41,416 nt of DNA, from positions 1-41,416 of the forward strand of contig DUEG01000015.1 of NCBI GenBank assembly GCA_011176615.1, read 5' to 3'. This DNA is from Anaerolineae bacterium. Lineage in GTDB: Bacteria; Chloroflexota; Anaerolineae; Anaerolineales; UBA11858. The position numbers and the translations under genes were made by a program. The notes under the pieces were generated by a model. That model made no database searches. It worked only from the letters and a program-made list of their open reading frames with translations, and was not told the DNA's origin. The first letter of the stretch is position 1, and each line of letters begins with the position of its first letter. Of the stretch, positions 14,485 to 23,330 are shown one piece after another.

Positions 14485-16962
14485 ATGAAACCATCCATCG
14501 AAAAACTTAAAAAATTCTTTAAACTAGAAGAAGAGAGGGGCTACGACGATAAGGCTGTTATGGGTGGGCTGGAGGGTATACTTGATTCTTGGATCGCAGA
14601 TGCACGCGCTGACGGTATTGGTGAGGATTTAATAAAAGTTGTTTCTAGCAGATTAAGAGATTATCAACGGCTTAGCAAGGTTTCCCGTGAAGAAATCTTA
14701 AACGGTTTATGGAAGCGTATCTCACAAGAATTTGATTTAGATTCACTCCAAAAACTTCCGAAACATGCATCTGAACCCCGCAAACAGCGCACAAAAAAAC
14801 AAGAAACTCAGATTTCGAAACCTGAAATTGTAAAGTCCATCCCCTCTTCTTCATCTCTACTAATTGTAGAAACCAAAGACGATCACCTTGCTGCACTTGA
14901 TGCACCCGTCTCTGTTCTTCAGGGTATTGGTCCAAAATATGCAAAAGGTTTGAGCAAGATTGGTGTCCTTACACTTTCGGATCTTCTTTATCATTTTCCT
15001 AGACGCTATGATGATTATTCAAAACTAAAGACCATTAATCGATTACGTTATGGCGAACAAGTTACGCTTATCGGAACCGTCCAATCTTCACAAACCCGTA
15101 AATTACAAGGCGGAAAATTAAAACTCGTCGAAGCCATTATTTCTGATGGCAGCGGTGCTATACGCGCAACCTGGTTCAACCAACCATGGATCCAGCAATA
15201 CCTTAGATCAGGGTCTCAAGTAGTCCTCGCAGGCAAGATTGATCAGTACTTAGGACGATTAACATTGAATAATCCGGAATTAGAACAATTAGACCAAGAA
15301 AATTTACATACCAATCGGATTGTTCCAGTTTATCCCTTGACGTCATCTATTAGACAGAAAAAACTTCGGTCAATCATCAACCAAGTAGTTTCTTATTGGG
15401 CGCCGAGGATTAAAGACTATCTTCCTGAAAACATAAAAACCGGGGAAAATCTAATGGATTTGCAATCAGCGTTGTTACAAATCCATTTTCCTGATTCAAT
15501 GGATTCCCTTGAGGCTGCTCGTACAAGATTAGCATTTGACGAAATCTTTATGCTCCAATTAGGAGTCCTGGAACAAAAATGGGCATGGCAAAATCAAATC
15601 GCTCGAATATACCAAGCAGAGGATTATTGGATCAACGAAAGATTAAACAATTTGCCTTTCTCATTAACAAAGGCGCAAAAATCTGCTCTAGGGGACATTT
15701 TAAAAGATCTCTCTTCTGGACATCCGATGAATCGACTTCTTCAAGGTGATGTTGGCTCCGGAAAGACAATCGTGGCTGCTCTCGCCATCGCTGTCGTCAC
15801 ATCCCAAAAAGGACAAGCCGCATTGATGGCTCCGACAAGTATTCTAGCAGAGCAACATTATAAAACGATCACCCGTACTTTATCTCAATCTGACGCGGTT
15901 TTAATGCCTAGCCAGATACGGCTCCTTGTCGGTGCTACACCCGCAGCAGAAAAAGAAGAAATCATTAATAACCTAGCAAACGGATCTATTAAAGTTATTA
16001 TCGGAACGCACGCACTTATTGAAGAACCAATTCATTTTCAGAATTTACAATTAGCGGTTATTGATGAACAGCATCGTTTTGGCGTTGAGCAGAGAGCAGC
16101 ACTTCGGGAAAAGGGTAAAAACCCACATATTCTCGTAATGACCGCTACGCCAATACCTCGTTCGCTCTCTTTAACAATTTATGGCGACCTAGATATTTCT
16201 ATTATCGATGAGATGCCTCCTGGTCGTCAGGAGATCGTTACACGACTTCTTTCCCCCATCCAACACGAGATCGCCTATAGACTTATTCAAAGAGAAGTTG
16301 GCAAAGGTCGCCAAGTATATATGGTTTATCCACTAATAGACGAAAGTAGTCTATCAGAATTTAAAGCCGCAGTAAAAGAACACAAACGACTACAAGATGA
16401 GATTTTTCCAAACTACAGAATCGGTTTGTTACATGGTAGACTTAAACCATCCGAAAAAGAAGTCATCATGGCAAGATTCCGAGACGGAGATTACGATATT
16501 CTTGTAACTACTTCGGTTATCGAGGTCGGCGTGGACGTTCCTAATGCCACAGTAATGATCATTGAAGGGGCGAATAGATTCGGGCTTGCTCAATTACACC
16601 AATTCCGCGGTCGCGTTGGTCGAGGGGAAGATAAATCTTATTGTATTCTTATCCCTCAAAACGAAGATGCCATTGAAAACAAACGCCTTAAAGCCATTGT
16701 GGAAACAAATGACGGATTTGTCTTGGCTGAAAAAGACCTTGAGCAAAGAGGACCCGGCGAGTTCTTAGGCACTCGCCAATCAGGATATACTAATTTACGC
16801 TTAGCAAGCATTACGGATACAAAACTCATTCAAAAAGCAAGACATCAAGCGCTCAAGTTATTTGAGTCTGACCCTAAATTTCAATCACCTGAACATCAAC
16901 TTCTCAGAAAGGCAATGAGAAAGTTTTGGGGCGAAAATCATGACTATGGTGAAATCAGTTAA
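14485..16962 (+). CDS. recG: ATP-dependent DNA helicase RecG
   Basis: 825 residues. RecG unwinds branched DNA and reverses stalled replication forks. After a non-catalytic N-terminal extension of about 130 residues (charged, helical, with a Lys/Gln/Ser-rich linker), the wedge/OB region begins at VSVLQGIGPKYAKGLSKIG. The helicase core then shows Walker A GDVGSGKT (about 421-428), motif II DEQH, MTATPIPRSL, TSVIEVGVDVPNA, and the QLHQFRGRVGRG arginine-finger motif. E. coli RecG is 693 residues, so the extra length is mostly the N-terminal extension. The gene follows fakB by 98 bases and has its own promoter candidate; coaD follows 21 bases downstream. Confidence 0.96.
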   Translation: MKPSIEKLKKFFKLEEERGYDDKAVMGGLEGILDSWIADARADGIGEDLIKVVSSRLRDYQRLSKVSREEILNGLWKRISQEFDLDSLQKLPKHASEPRKQRTKKQETQISKPEIVKSIPSSSSLLIVETKDDHLAALDAPVSVLQGIGPKYAKGLSKIGVLTLSDLLYHFPRRYDDYSKLKTINRLRYGEQVTLIGTVQSSQTRKLQGGKLKLVEAIISDGSGAIRATWFNQPWIQQYLRSGSQVVLAGKIDQYLGRLTLNNPELEQLDQENLHTNRIVPVYPLTSSIRQKKLRSIINQVVSYWAPRIKDYLPENIKTGENLMDLQSALLQIHFPDSMDSLEAARTRLAFDEIFMLQLGVLEQKWAWQNQIARIYQAEDYWINERLNNLPFSLTKAQKSALGDILKDLSSGHPMNRLLQGDVGSGKTIVAALAIAVVTSQKGQAALMAPTSILAEQHYKTITRTLSQSDAVLMPSQIRLLVGATPAAEKEEIINNLANGSIKVIIGTHALIEEPIHFQNLQLAVIDEQHRFGVEQRAALREKGKNPHILVMTATPIPRSLSLTIYGDLDISIIDEMPPGRQEIVTRLLSPIQHEIAYRLIQREVGKGRQVYMVYPLIDESSLSEFKAAVKEHKRLQDEIFPNYRIGLLHGRLKPSEKEVIMARFRDGDYDILVTTSVIEVGVDVPNATVMIIEGANRFGLAQLHQFRGRVGRGEDKSYCILIPQNEDAIENKRLKAIVETNDGFVLAEKDLEQRGPGEFLGTRQSGYTNLRLASITDTKLIQKARHQALKLFESDPKFQSPEHQLLRKAMRKFWGENHDYGEIS

Positions 16963-16983
16963 ATTATCGAGCAAAGGACATTT

Positions 16984-17508
16984 ATGATACGAGCAGTTTT
17001 TCCCGGTACTTTTGACCCAATCCACTACGGACATATCAATATCGCTATTAGAGCATCACGACTTTTTAGAGAAGTCGTTGTGGCGGTTTATGACAGACCT
17101 TTGAAAAACATATTATTTTCACCTGAGATGCGAATTCTTTTAGCGACAAAATCATTCGAGGGCTATCCAAACATCCAAGTTGTCGGATATAGTGGACTTA
17201 CTGTGGAGTTCTGTCGTAAAATCAATGCACAGGTAATTGTGCGTGGATTACGTGTATTTTCTGATTTCGAGTACGAATTCCGCATGGCACTTGCTAATCA
17301 TCGACTTGCACCAGAAATTGAAGTCGTCTCGCTAATTACAAACGAAGAACACACTTTTTTGTCTGGCACGACTGTTAGAGAAATCGCATCTCTTGGCGGA
17401 GATATTAGCAGTCTCGTTCCCCCTTATGTCGAAGTAGCCTTAAAAAATAAATTTCAGGAGCTTGGAGATAGTCAAGACATTGTCCCAACTTCTTCTTTAA
17501 GAGATTGA
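16984..17508 (+). CDS. coaD: Phosphopantetheine adenylyltransferase
   Basis: 174 residues. CoaD makes dephospho-CoA from 4'-phosphopantetheine and ATP, the fourth step of coenzyme A synthesis. The nucleotidyltransferase HxGH site is in PGTFDPIHYGHINIA (about 6-20), the phosphopantetheine region in VIVRGLRVFSDFEYEFRMA, and the C-terminal ATP contact in FLSGTTVREIA, where the more usual ISSS is LSGT. ATG 16984 sits 21 bases after the recG stop with AAAGGACATTT upstream, so it is probably cotranscribed with recG. Confidence 0.95.
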   Translation: MIRAVFPGTFDPIHYGHINIAIRASRLFREVVVAVYDRPLKNILFSPEMRILLATKSFEGYPNIQVVGYSGLTVEFCRKINAQVIVRGLRVFSDFEYEFRMALANHRLAPEIEVVSLITNEEHTFLSGTTVREIASLGGDISSLVPPYVEVALKNKFQELGDSQDIVPTSSLRD

Positions 17509-17600
17509 TTATAATGTTAGCTAAGAATAATACTCTAATAAATTTTTTCGCTCCTTATATAAGTATCATTTTTCTATATTCTTTGGCTTAATTATTGCAA

Positions 17601-17609
17601 TGGTAAAAT
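17601..17609 (+). promoter_or_regulatory. Extended -10 promoter before the coiled-coil gene
   Basis: TGGTAAAAT at 17601-17609 lies 61 bases before the ATG at 17671. A poor -35 (TTGGCT at 17583) would leave a spacer of only 15. Confidence 0.4.
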
Positions 17610-17670
17610 ATAACAATAATTATATTGCCCTAAAATTTGATAACAAGCATCAATGTCGGGAAGGGTGTTT

Positions 17671-18183
17671 ATGGACATATTACATTTAGTAGACAGAATG
17701 GAAGAGCTCTTCAACCATGGTCGTCCAATACCATTCACACGAAGTGTCATCGTAGATGAAGATCGCATGCTAGATCTCATCGACCAAATGCGTGTTGCTA
17801 TCCCTGAAGAAGTAAAAAAGGCTCAACAAATTCTTGTCCAAAAAGATCGCATACTTGCACAAGCACAAGAAGAGGCTAATAGAACTGTACAAATCGCAAG
17901 AGAAAAGAGCGAGCAACTCGTGGAACGAGATAGCATTGTTCAAGCAGCAAAAGTACGCGCAGAACAAATCGAAGCGCAAATTTTGGAGGACATCGATCAA
18001 ACCCGCAAAGATGCTGATCAATATGTAATCGAAACACTAACGCAACTCGAAAAAGAATTAGAACGCATCTTAATCCAAGCAAGAAATGGCATTAAAGCGC
18101 TTGAACAACAAAATGACCTCAATTCTGAGCCTGATCCAACCGAAGATATCAATACCGAATTCGATGAAATTGAACATATATAA
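17671..18183 (+). CDS. Coiled-coil protein, SepIVA/DivIVA-like by shape and position
   Basis: 170 residues. The conserved N-terminus MDILHLVDRMEELFNHGR leads to a short segment and then a long charged coiled coil (about 45-150) rich in Glu, Gln, Ala and Lys, ending in an acidic tail. ATG 17671 follows GGGAAGGG by about 7 bases and gives the family start; an ATG at 17653 is less likely. It is downstream of coaD, the position held in mycobacteria by sepIVA, a DivIVA-domain septation protein. The sequence also resembles the b-subunit stalk of ATP synthase, but only as coiled coil. A role in cell-pole or septum organisation is inference. A terminator follows at 18207-18245. Confidence 0.75.
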   Translation: MDILHLVDRMEELFNHGRPIPFTRSVIVDEDRMLDLIDQMRVAIPEEVKKAQQILVQKDRILAQAQEEANRTVQIAREKSEQLVERDSIVQAAKVRAEQIEAQILEDIDQTRKDADQYVIETLTQLEKELERILIQARNGIKALEQQNDLNSEPDPTEDINTEFDEIEHI

Positions 18184-18206
18184 TGGGAAATCATCCGGCA
18201 TTATTA

Positions 18207-18245
18207 AAAAGCACCTCTCCGATTAATTTTCCATGAGGTGCTTTT
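18207..18245 (+). terminator. Rho-independent terminator after the coiled-coil gene
   Basis: An 11-bp perfect stem, aaaagcacctc (18207-18217) with gaggtgctttt (18235-18245), loop of 17, ending in a T-run inside the right arm. It closes the recG-coaD-coiled-coil cluster. Confidence 0.85.
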
Positions 18246-18426
18246 GTCTAAGAATATCTAGTTACTTGGATTAAAATGCTCTCCTTTATATCTATTTTTT
18301 TGACTTCCACACAAACCCCAAGGAAACGTAAATTTTTGAGCCAAACTTATTGATTACATTAAAACTGATAGTTGCATGAAACAATAATCTAATTAAATTA
18401 TTAATAGGCAGGAAAGGTGGTCATAA

Positions 18427-19578
18427 ATGGATTTCAAACTTTCTGAAGAACAACAGATGTGGCGCGATACAGTACATCGTTTTGTCGAAAAAGAAGTAAA
18501 ACCCCGTGCGGCGGAATTATCAGAGGCTCAAGAATTAAATTGGTCTGCTATTCGAAAGATGGGCCAACTTGGTCTGCTTGGTTTAAATATTCCCGAGGAA
18601 TATGGGGGAAATGGCTTGGATGCTATCAGTGCTGCAATTGCTATTGAAGAACTCGGCTGGGGAGATGGCGGTACTGCTCTCGTAATAGCCGCCCATACAG
18701 GTTTAGGTTGCTGGCCAATCGTTAAATTTGGCACCGAAAAACAAAAACAAAAATATCTTTCCGTAGCAACTAGCGGGAAAAGCAAATTATCTTCCCTCGC
18801 CCTAACCGAACCCGGCGCTGGATCTGATCTAAAAGGCATAAAAACACGTGCTGAGTTAAAAGGAAACGAGTGGGTTATCAATGGATCAAAAATGTGGATC
18901 ACAAATGCTGGTGATGCTGACTACATTATCACACTAGTGAGAACACCCCCGTTCACTGGCTCCCATTCAATGAGCATGATCATTGTTCCTACCCAGAGTA
19001 AAGGATTAATCATAGCGCCCCCTGAAAATAAGATGGGTCTAGGTACATGTCACAGCTATGCGATTAACTTTGATAATGTTCATGTTCCTAAAGAAAATCT
19101 ACTTGGTGAAGAAGGGATGGGACTACGTCAAACTTTACAAACACTAGACGGAGGACGGATTAGCATAGGTGCAATCTCGGTGGGAATTGCCCAGTCAGCA
19201 ATGGAAGAAGCCATTCGTTATGCAAAACAAAGGCAGGCATTCGGTCATACAATTACACAATTCCAAGCAATTCAATGGATGATTGCGGATGCTGGTACAG
19301 AAATCTATGCATCAAGATTGATGATCTATCATGCTGCTTGGCTTAAAAACAAAGGAAAACCATACACAAAAGAGGGAGCAATGGCAAAACTATTTGCTAC
19401 TGAGATGGCGGAACGAGTAACTCGTAATGCAATCCAGATACATGGCGGTTATGGTTACAGCAAAGAGTTCCCTGTTGAACGTATGTATCGAGATGCGCGC
19501 TTAATGACAATCGGAGAAGGGACAAGTGAGGTTCAGCGGTTAGTTATCGCAAGGAAATTGTTAAAGGAGTTTGATTAA
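18427..19578 (+). CDS. Acyl-CoA dehydrogenase
   Basis: 383 residues of the flavin acyl-CoA dehydrogenase family, which oxidises an acyl-CoA to the trans-2-enoyl-CoA with FAD and passes electrons to ETF. Visible motifs: LTEPGAGSD (FAD/substrate), WVINGSKMWITNAGDAD, the RQAFGHTITQFQAIQ helix, QIHGGYGYSKEFPVERMYRDAR, and the catalytic-Glu segment IGEGTSEVQ near residue 365. Length and order match short/branched-chain types, but chain preference is not certain. ATG 18427 has AAAGGTGG upstream. It stands alone between two terminators; ETF genes are not in the window. Confidence 0.94.
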   Translation: MDFKLSEEQQMWRDTVHRFVEKEVKPRAAELSEAQELNWSAIRKMGQLGLLGLNIPEEYGGNGLDAISAAIAIEELGWGDGGTALVIAAHTGLGCWPIVKFGTEKQKQKYLSVATSGKSKLSSLALTEPGAGSDLKGIKTRAELKGNEWVINGSKMWITNAGDADYIITLVRTPPFTGSHSMSMIIVPTQSKGLIIAPPENKMGLGTCHSYAINFDNVHVPKENLLGEEGMGLRQTLQTLDGGRISIGAISVGIAQSAMEEAIRYAKQRQAFGHTITQFQAIQWMIADAGTEIYASRLMIYHAAWLKNKGKPYTKEGAMAKLFATEMAERVTRNAIQIHGGYGYSKEFPVERMYRDARLMTIGEGTSEVQRLVIARKLLKEFD

Positions 19579-19587
19579 ACCAAAAAG

Positions 19588-19617
19588 GCGAAAGCCACAT
19601 ATAAAAGTGGCTTTCGC
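19588..19617. terminator. Bidirectional terminator
   Basis: Perfect 11-bp stem, gcgaaagccac (19588-19598) with gtggctttcgc (19607-19617), 8-base loop, with A-rich and T-rich flanks on both sides. It lies between the convergent acyl-CoA dehydrogenase and the small membrane-protein gene. Confidence 0.85.
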
Positions 19618-19644
19618 TTCATTTCTGCATGGTAATTAAAATTT

Positions 19645-19863
19645 CTATTCTTTTTTAGTGATATACGATTTATAGATGTAGTACCACGCAATACAGAGTA
19701 CTGCAGCAATAAGCATCGCTGCCCAAAAACGCCATTGACCAAGAATAAGCAATCCTGTTCCTAATACGCCCCCAACATAAACGGCTGCAGCAGCAAAAAT
19801 GATAACAAATGTCCCAAAAAGCCAAAATTTCATGAGTTTTAACATTTTATCAGGGTCTTTCAT
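19645..19863 (-). CDS. Small two-helix membrane protein
   Basis: 72 residues that I do not recognise as a named family. A charged N-terminus is followed by two hydrophobic helices at about 12-38 and 45-63, with a basic tail (YKSYITKKE). ATG 19863 has GAGGT about 9 bases upstream. It is the last gene of the leftward lepB-moaB-PHP cluster and may be a small accessory membrane protein. Confidence 0.7.
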   Translation of the reverse strand: MKDPDKMLKLMKFWLFGTFVIIFAAAAVYVGGVLGTGLLILGQWRFWAAMLIAAVLCIAWYYIYKSYITKKE

Positions 19864-19989
19864 TTATCATATACCTCACTTTCATCTTGTTTTTCTCGTA
19901 TAGCCTAATTATTTTATCATAATCCCCACTTCCCAATGCAATAATGGGACATGCTTCTTGTTTACAATTTTGCAAGTATTTGCAATTCC

Positions 19990-20580
19990 TTAAGGGTATT
20001 CTGCTGCAATTGCTTTGATTGTCAAGGCGCCCCACTCTCTTGGCGGCCAATACACAAAGATCGCTTTGCCAATTACATTCTCAAACGGCACCATACCCCA
20101 AGCCCTTGAATCAGAAGAATTTCCACGATTGTCGCCCATTACAAAAAGATTTCCTTCTGGCACTTTCCATTTTCCGCTCTTACCCCCCGTATTTCTAATA
20201 TAAGGCTCTTTAATTCTTTCCCCATTTATAAATACATTCCCATCCTGGATTCGAATATCGTCTCCAGGTAATCCTATCACTCTCTTAATATATGGTTCAG
20301 GAGAATAAAACGGCGGATTGAAGACAATAATATCCCCTCGATCAACCCCTTTAAACTTATACACAACTCTGCTTACAACAACAAAATCATCGGGTTTTAA
20401 TGTCTCGCGCATGCTTACAGATTCAACACGAATTCTTGCAGAGAGAAAATTTATTATAAAAAAAATTATGAGTGACAGAACTATTGTCTGACTGATATCT
20501 TTCAAAACCTGATGCGGAGACTCACCACCCTGCTCTTCTTCAATCTCATCTGGAAACATTTCTGAGCGATAGATATTCAT
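19990..20580 (-). CDS. lepB: Signal peptidase I
   Basis: 196 residues from ATG 20580. One N-terminal membrane helix (about 30-46) anchors the catalytic domain outside. The Ser-Lys dyad is visible: Ser56 in VESVSMRETL and Lys99 in YIKRVIGLPGD. The MGDNRGNSSDSRAWG box of the family follows. It cleaves signal peptides from secreted proteins such as the LysM/M23 peptidase in this window. A TTG at 20592 would add four residues and overlap the moaB stop, but has no better ribosome binding site. Confidence 0.95.
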   Translation of the reverse strand: MNIYRSEMFPDEIEEEQGGESPHQVLKDISQTIVLSLIIFFIINFLSARIRVESVSMRETLKPDDFVVVSRVVYKFKGVDRGDIIVFNPPFYSPEPYIKRVIGLPGDDIRIQDGNVFINGERIKEPYIRNTGGKSGKWKVPEGNLFVMGDNRGNSSDSRAWGMVPFENVIGKAIFVYWPPREWGALTIKAIAAEYP

Positions 20581-20588
20581 ATTAATTC

Positions 20589-21113
20589 TCAAGAATCAGA
20601 ATTGATATCCGCAGCATGATGTTCCATTTCAGCATCAGGTTCATCTCTCAACAAGTGAACTGCATGGGGTATCACTGGAATAACAACATTTAAATTTTCT
20701 GCTGCCCCTCTTACACTGCCAGGGAGATTAATAATCAATGTCTTTTTTCTGATGCCAACGACTGCACGAGAAAGCATCGCATGGAGAGTAACTTTTAGGC
20801 TTTCCGCTCGCATTTTTTCTGCTAACCCAGGTGCCTCTCTATCAATAACAGCCTTTGTTGCTTCTGGTGTTATATCCCGCAAACCAAATCCTGTGCCGCC
20901 TGTCGTAATAATTACATCAAACGCTTCAGAATCGCTCCACTCCATTAATTTATCTTTGATGGCTAAGAATTCATCCGGGATAATATCGACTTTAATAATC
21001 TCCCATTTTTGTTCGCGGACGATTTTTGCCAAATTCGGACCAGTGATATCGTCTCTTTCACCTCGTGAAGAACGATCGGATATAGTTAATATCCCGATCC
21101 TTATAGAGATCAT
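20589..21113 (-). CDS. MoaB/MogA-family molybdenum cofactor protein
   Basis: 174 residues of the MoCF-binding fold: IGILTISDRSSRGERDD at the N-terminus, then ITTGGTGFGLRDITPEAT, REAPGLAEKMR and LIINLPGSVRGAAENL. Relatives adenylylate molybdopterin (MogA) or are the related MoaB. The start ATG 21113 overlaps the TGA of the PHP gene as ATGA, with GGAGAGGAGG just before it, so translation is coupled to the upstream gene. The further ATG in the longer frame to 21140 lies inside the PHP gene. No other molybdenum-cofactor gene is present here, and its partner in the operon is unexpected. Confidence 0.88.
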   Translation of the reverse strand: MISIRIGILTISDRSSRGERDDITGPNLAKIVREQKWEIIKVDIIPDEFLAIKDKLMEWSDSEAFDVIITTGGTGFGLRDITPEATKAVIDREAPGLAEKMRAESLKVTLHAMLSRAVVGIRKKTLIINLPGSVRGAAENLNVVIPVIPHAVHLLRDEPDAEMEHHAADINSDS

Positions 21114-22834
21114 TCCTCCTCTCCAACAAGTTTTTTCCAAGGCCCGTGAATGCCGTCATCGGTTACCCCAAAGTAATATCTAAAACTCCCGTTCATCTTT
21201 TGAATCAGATCATACCTCTGAATATTCCCGCGTTTATGACGTGCTATAATCCCCAAATTTCCCTGCCAATGGATATCCGCCTTTTGTATTTCTTTTGGTA
21301 AGCTACGGTATCTCATGATTGCTTGGTGCCACAACTTTCTCGCAGATTTGCGAGTTACATTCTTAACAACATTTCCATTGCGCAAATCGCGGACAGTGTA
21401 ATATTCAGTTCCACTTCTAACTTCCATCGAAACAATCTCAACACCTGTACGAGGAGCGTGTATCGATTCTTCTAAAGGCACTCCTATAGTGTCTTGAGAA
21501 TCCTTTCTATTAATAACCTCAGGTATATGAGTGCGCTGGCTTGTTAAGCTCTCCTTTCCTCTAATCACCAAATCAACAATTTCATCTCTAACCGCAAGAC
21601 CCGTTTCTGATTCAGTTCGAACATAGATTTTATTATCGTCCACCGCATAAGGTGGATCTGTTCCCCTTGGAACAATGACTCTTATAATTTTCTTTCCATT
21701 AATTGGATGAGAATCATAAGTACAGTTTAATGGTGGGCTAATTCTATTACTTACTTCTTTCTCTAGAAGTGCAATTGCTTTATCAGTATCTTCAACACCT
21801 ATAATTGGTCGTTTCGGATTGCTATGGATACCAATATACAACGTGCCACCATTAGTGTTCGCAAATGCGCAGATATCCGCAATAACAGCATATAATTTTC
21901 CCCCGCGAATAGTCATCCCTTCGTGAAAATCCTGGATGATATTCGCGCCCTCGTCTTGTGCACCCCGTATAAAATCAAACACAGGACCAGCTTTTTGCTG
22001 GTGGGGGCGTGTTCTCATGAAATCATTACTTTCGAATAATTCTTTTAACTCCTCAAATGAAAGTGATCGCATGCGAACATCGGTGGCGCGACTACCAACA
22101 CCCAGCACTTTTGCCCGCAAAGGATCTGGTTCTATACGATGTGCATCCGATCCTTGGATACAATGCATTCGTCGAGGATATTCTGGTTTAGATCCATTAA
22201 AAAACGTGGCTGTTGCTCGTTTCCCTTTACTCTCTAAATCAGTTACCTCAAGCGCATGTAAATTTGGGTCTTGGGTGTAAGCAATTTTAGTTTGTCCTCC
22301 AATCGGAAAGCCACGCATAGCAACACCGTGATTCGAGTTCGCGTGCGCGGCAATAACAATTCCTCCTGCCATATTGATTGTTCGATATACTGTCAATACA
22401 TCAGCGCTTGCACCTATGGTTACTGATCCCGAATCCAGTTGATCTGCCGGAATATTCAAATTCAATAAGATATGTTCGATTTCTCTAATCGGCTTATCGG
22501 GAGAAAATATTCCCAAGATATGAAAACCGAATGTCGCGGTAAATTCGAAGCCTGGCAAAACCAAGATTTTTTTTAGGTACCGTCGATATTCATTCAATCT
22601 TATCTTTTCTTCAGGTAATAGCCGATTTAATTGCTCCAACAATTCCAGTTGCCTTATTTCTTCCTGCATTCCACGGTATCCAGCAACTGTATTATGGTCC
22701 GTAAAAGCCAGAATATCTATCCCCCTCTTCTCTGCAGCAGATAAAATATCTAAATAAGTAACATCTTTTTGCTGGTAATCACTAGATGCGGGTGTATGTA
22801 TATGTAAGTCAATTGTATACCAGTTCATTTTCAT
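21110..22834 (-). CDS. PHP phosphoesterase / AlbA_2 fusion protein
   Basis: About 574 residues. The N-terminal PHP domain (about 1-240) has DLHIHTPAS, the FTDHNT motif, GFEF, AAHAN and SDAHR, that is, the His/Asp residues that hold the metals, which suggests an active phosphoesterase. At about 285-400 there is an AlbA_2/Schlafen-type domain with ADICAFANTNGGTLYIGI and IKVIVPRGTDPPY-type strands (here RVIVPRGTDPPY). The C-terminal about 120 residues form a domain of basic and aromatic character with RYDLIQKMNGSFRYYFGV, not recognised. The start is uncertain: ATG 22834 is preferred (it gives MKMNWYTIDLHIHT), GTG 22858 is the alternative. A role in nucleic-acid processing is inference. It lies upstream of, and overlaps, the moaB-like gene. 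Confidence 0.85.
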   Translation of the reverse strand: MKMNWYTIDLHIHTPASSDYQQKDVTYLDILSAAEKRGIDILAFTDHNTVAGYRGMQEEIRQLELLEQLNRLLPEEKIRLNEYRRYLKKILVLPGFEFTATFGFHILGIFSPDKPIREIEHILLNLNIPADQLDSGSVTIGASADVLTVYRTINMAGGIVIAAHANSNHGVAMRGFPIGGQTKIAYTQDPNLHALEVTDLESKGKRATATFFNGSKPEYPRRMHCIQGSDAHRIEPDPLRAKVLGVGSRATDVRMRSLSFEELKELFESNDFMRTRPHQQKAGPVFDFIRGAQDEGANIIQDFHEGMTIRGGKLYAVIADICAFANTNGGTLYIGIHSNPKRPIIGVEDTDKAIALLEKEVSNRISPPLNCTYDSHPINGKKIIRVIVPRGTDPPYAVDDNKIYVRTESETGLAVRDEIVDLVIRGKESLTSQRTHIPEVINRKDSQDTIGVPLEESIHAPRTGVEIVSMEVRSGTEYYTVRDLRNGNVVKNVTRKSARKLWHQAIMRYRSLPKEIQKADIHWQGNLGIIARHKRGNIQRYDLIQKMNGSFRYYFGVTDDGIHGPWKKLVGEEE

Positions 22835-22879
22835 TTTTTTTATAGTTTTTCTTTTCACCTATATTAATCCATTTACCTG

Positions 22880-22910
22880 TAATCCCTCTAAAAAACCATC
22901 GCAGGGATTA
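22880..22910 (-). terminator. Weak hairpin in the PHP leader
   Basis: Arms taatccct (22880-22887) and agggatta (22903-22910) form an 8-bp stem around 15 bases containing six T on the minus strand. It could end the broken ORF upstream or act as a leader structure for the PHP gene. There is no following U-tract. Confidence 0.3.
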
Positions 22911-22913
22911 TTC

Positions 22914-23174
22914 TCACATTAATCTTGTATCTAATTTCCCGATTAATTCATTAGGCATTTTTAGTTTTGCAATAAAATCATCTGCTCTAATATTTAAGCA
23001 CTCATCCATTAAGTAAATACTTGACTGCAAAATTTCTTTCAAGTCATCATTTAATGTATTATGCCTGAATTTTTTCAAAATATACAAACCTTTGTATTCT
23101 TTTGTGTCCTTATGTCCTATGGAAACGCCAAAGAGAATAACATCGGATATTTCTTATCTTGCTTGATTTAGAAT
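22914..23174 (-). pseudogene. Broken small ORF between lon and the PHP gene
   Basis: Too short and start-less for routine gene calling. On the minus strand a frame stays open for 79 codons (23153-22914), ending in TGA, with a protein-like sequence: DVILFGVSIGHKD near the start, then KEYKGLYILKKFRHN, DDLKEIL and KLKMPNELIGKL. In the same frame a TAA at 23156-23154 interrupts it, and six codons further up an ATT at 23174 sits right after AAAGGAG. This looks like a gene that lost its start and gained an early stop. I do not recognise the family. It may be chance: the region is very AT-rich. The rest of the gap (23175-23330) shows no gene. Confidence 0.4.
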
Positions 23175-23330
23175 GATCTCCTTTCAATCGATCGAAATTA
23201 CATGATTCTCTTCGTATTTAATAAATATAGAAAGAAGGTCTCATATAACCTGATTGTTATAAATCAAAAGGTTGTCTTCCATTTTTAACACATAATTCAA
23301 TAATTAACGTCAACAAACTATAACACATAT

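Noticed and set aside
20005-21183. Plus-strand frames opposite lepB and moaB
   Set aside because: They mirror the coding strand of clear families and lack start signals.
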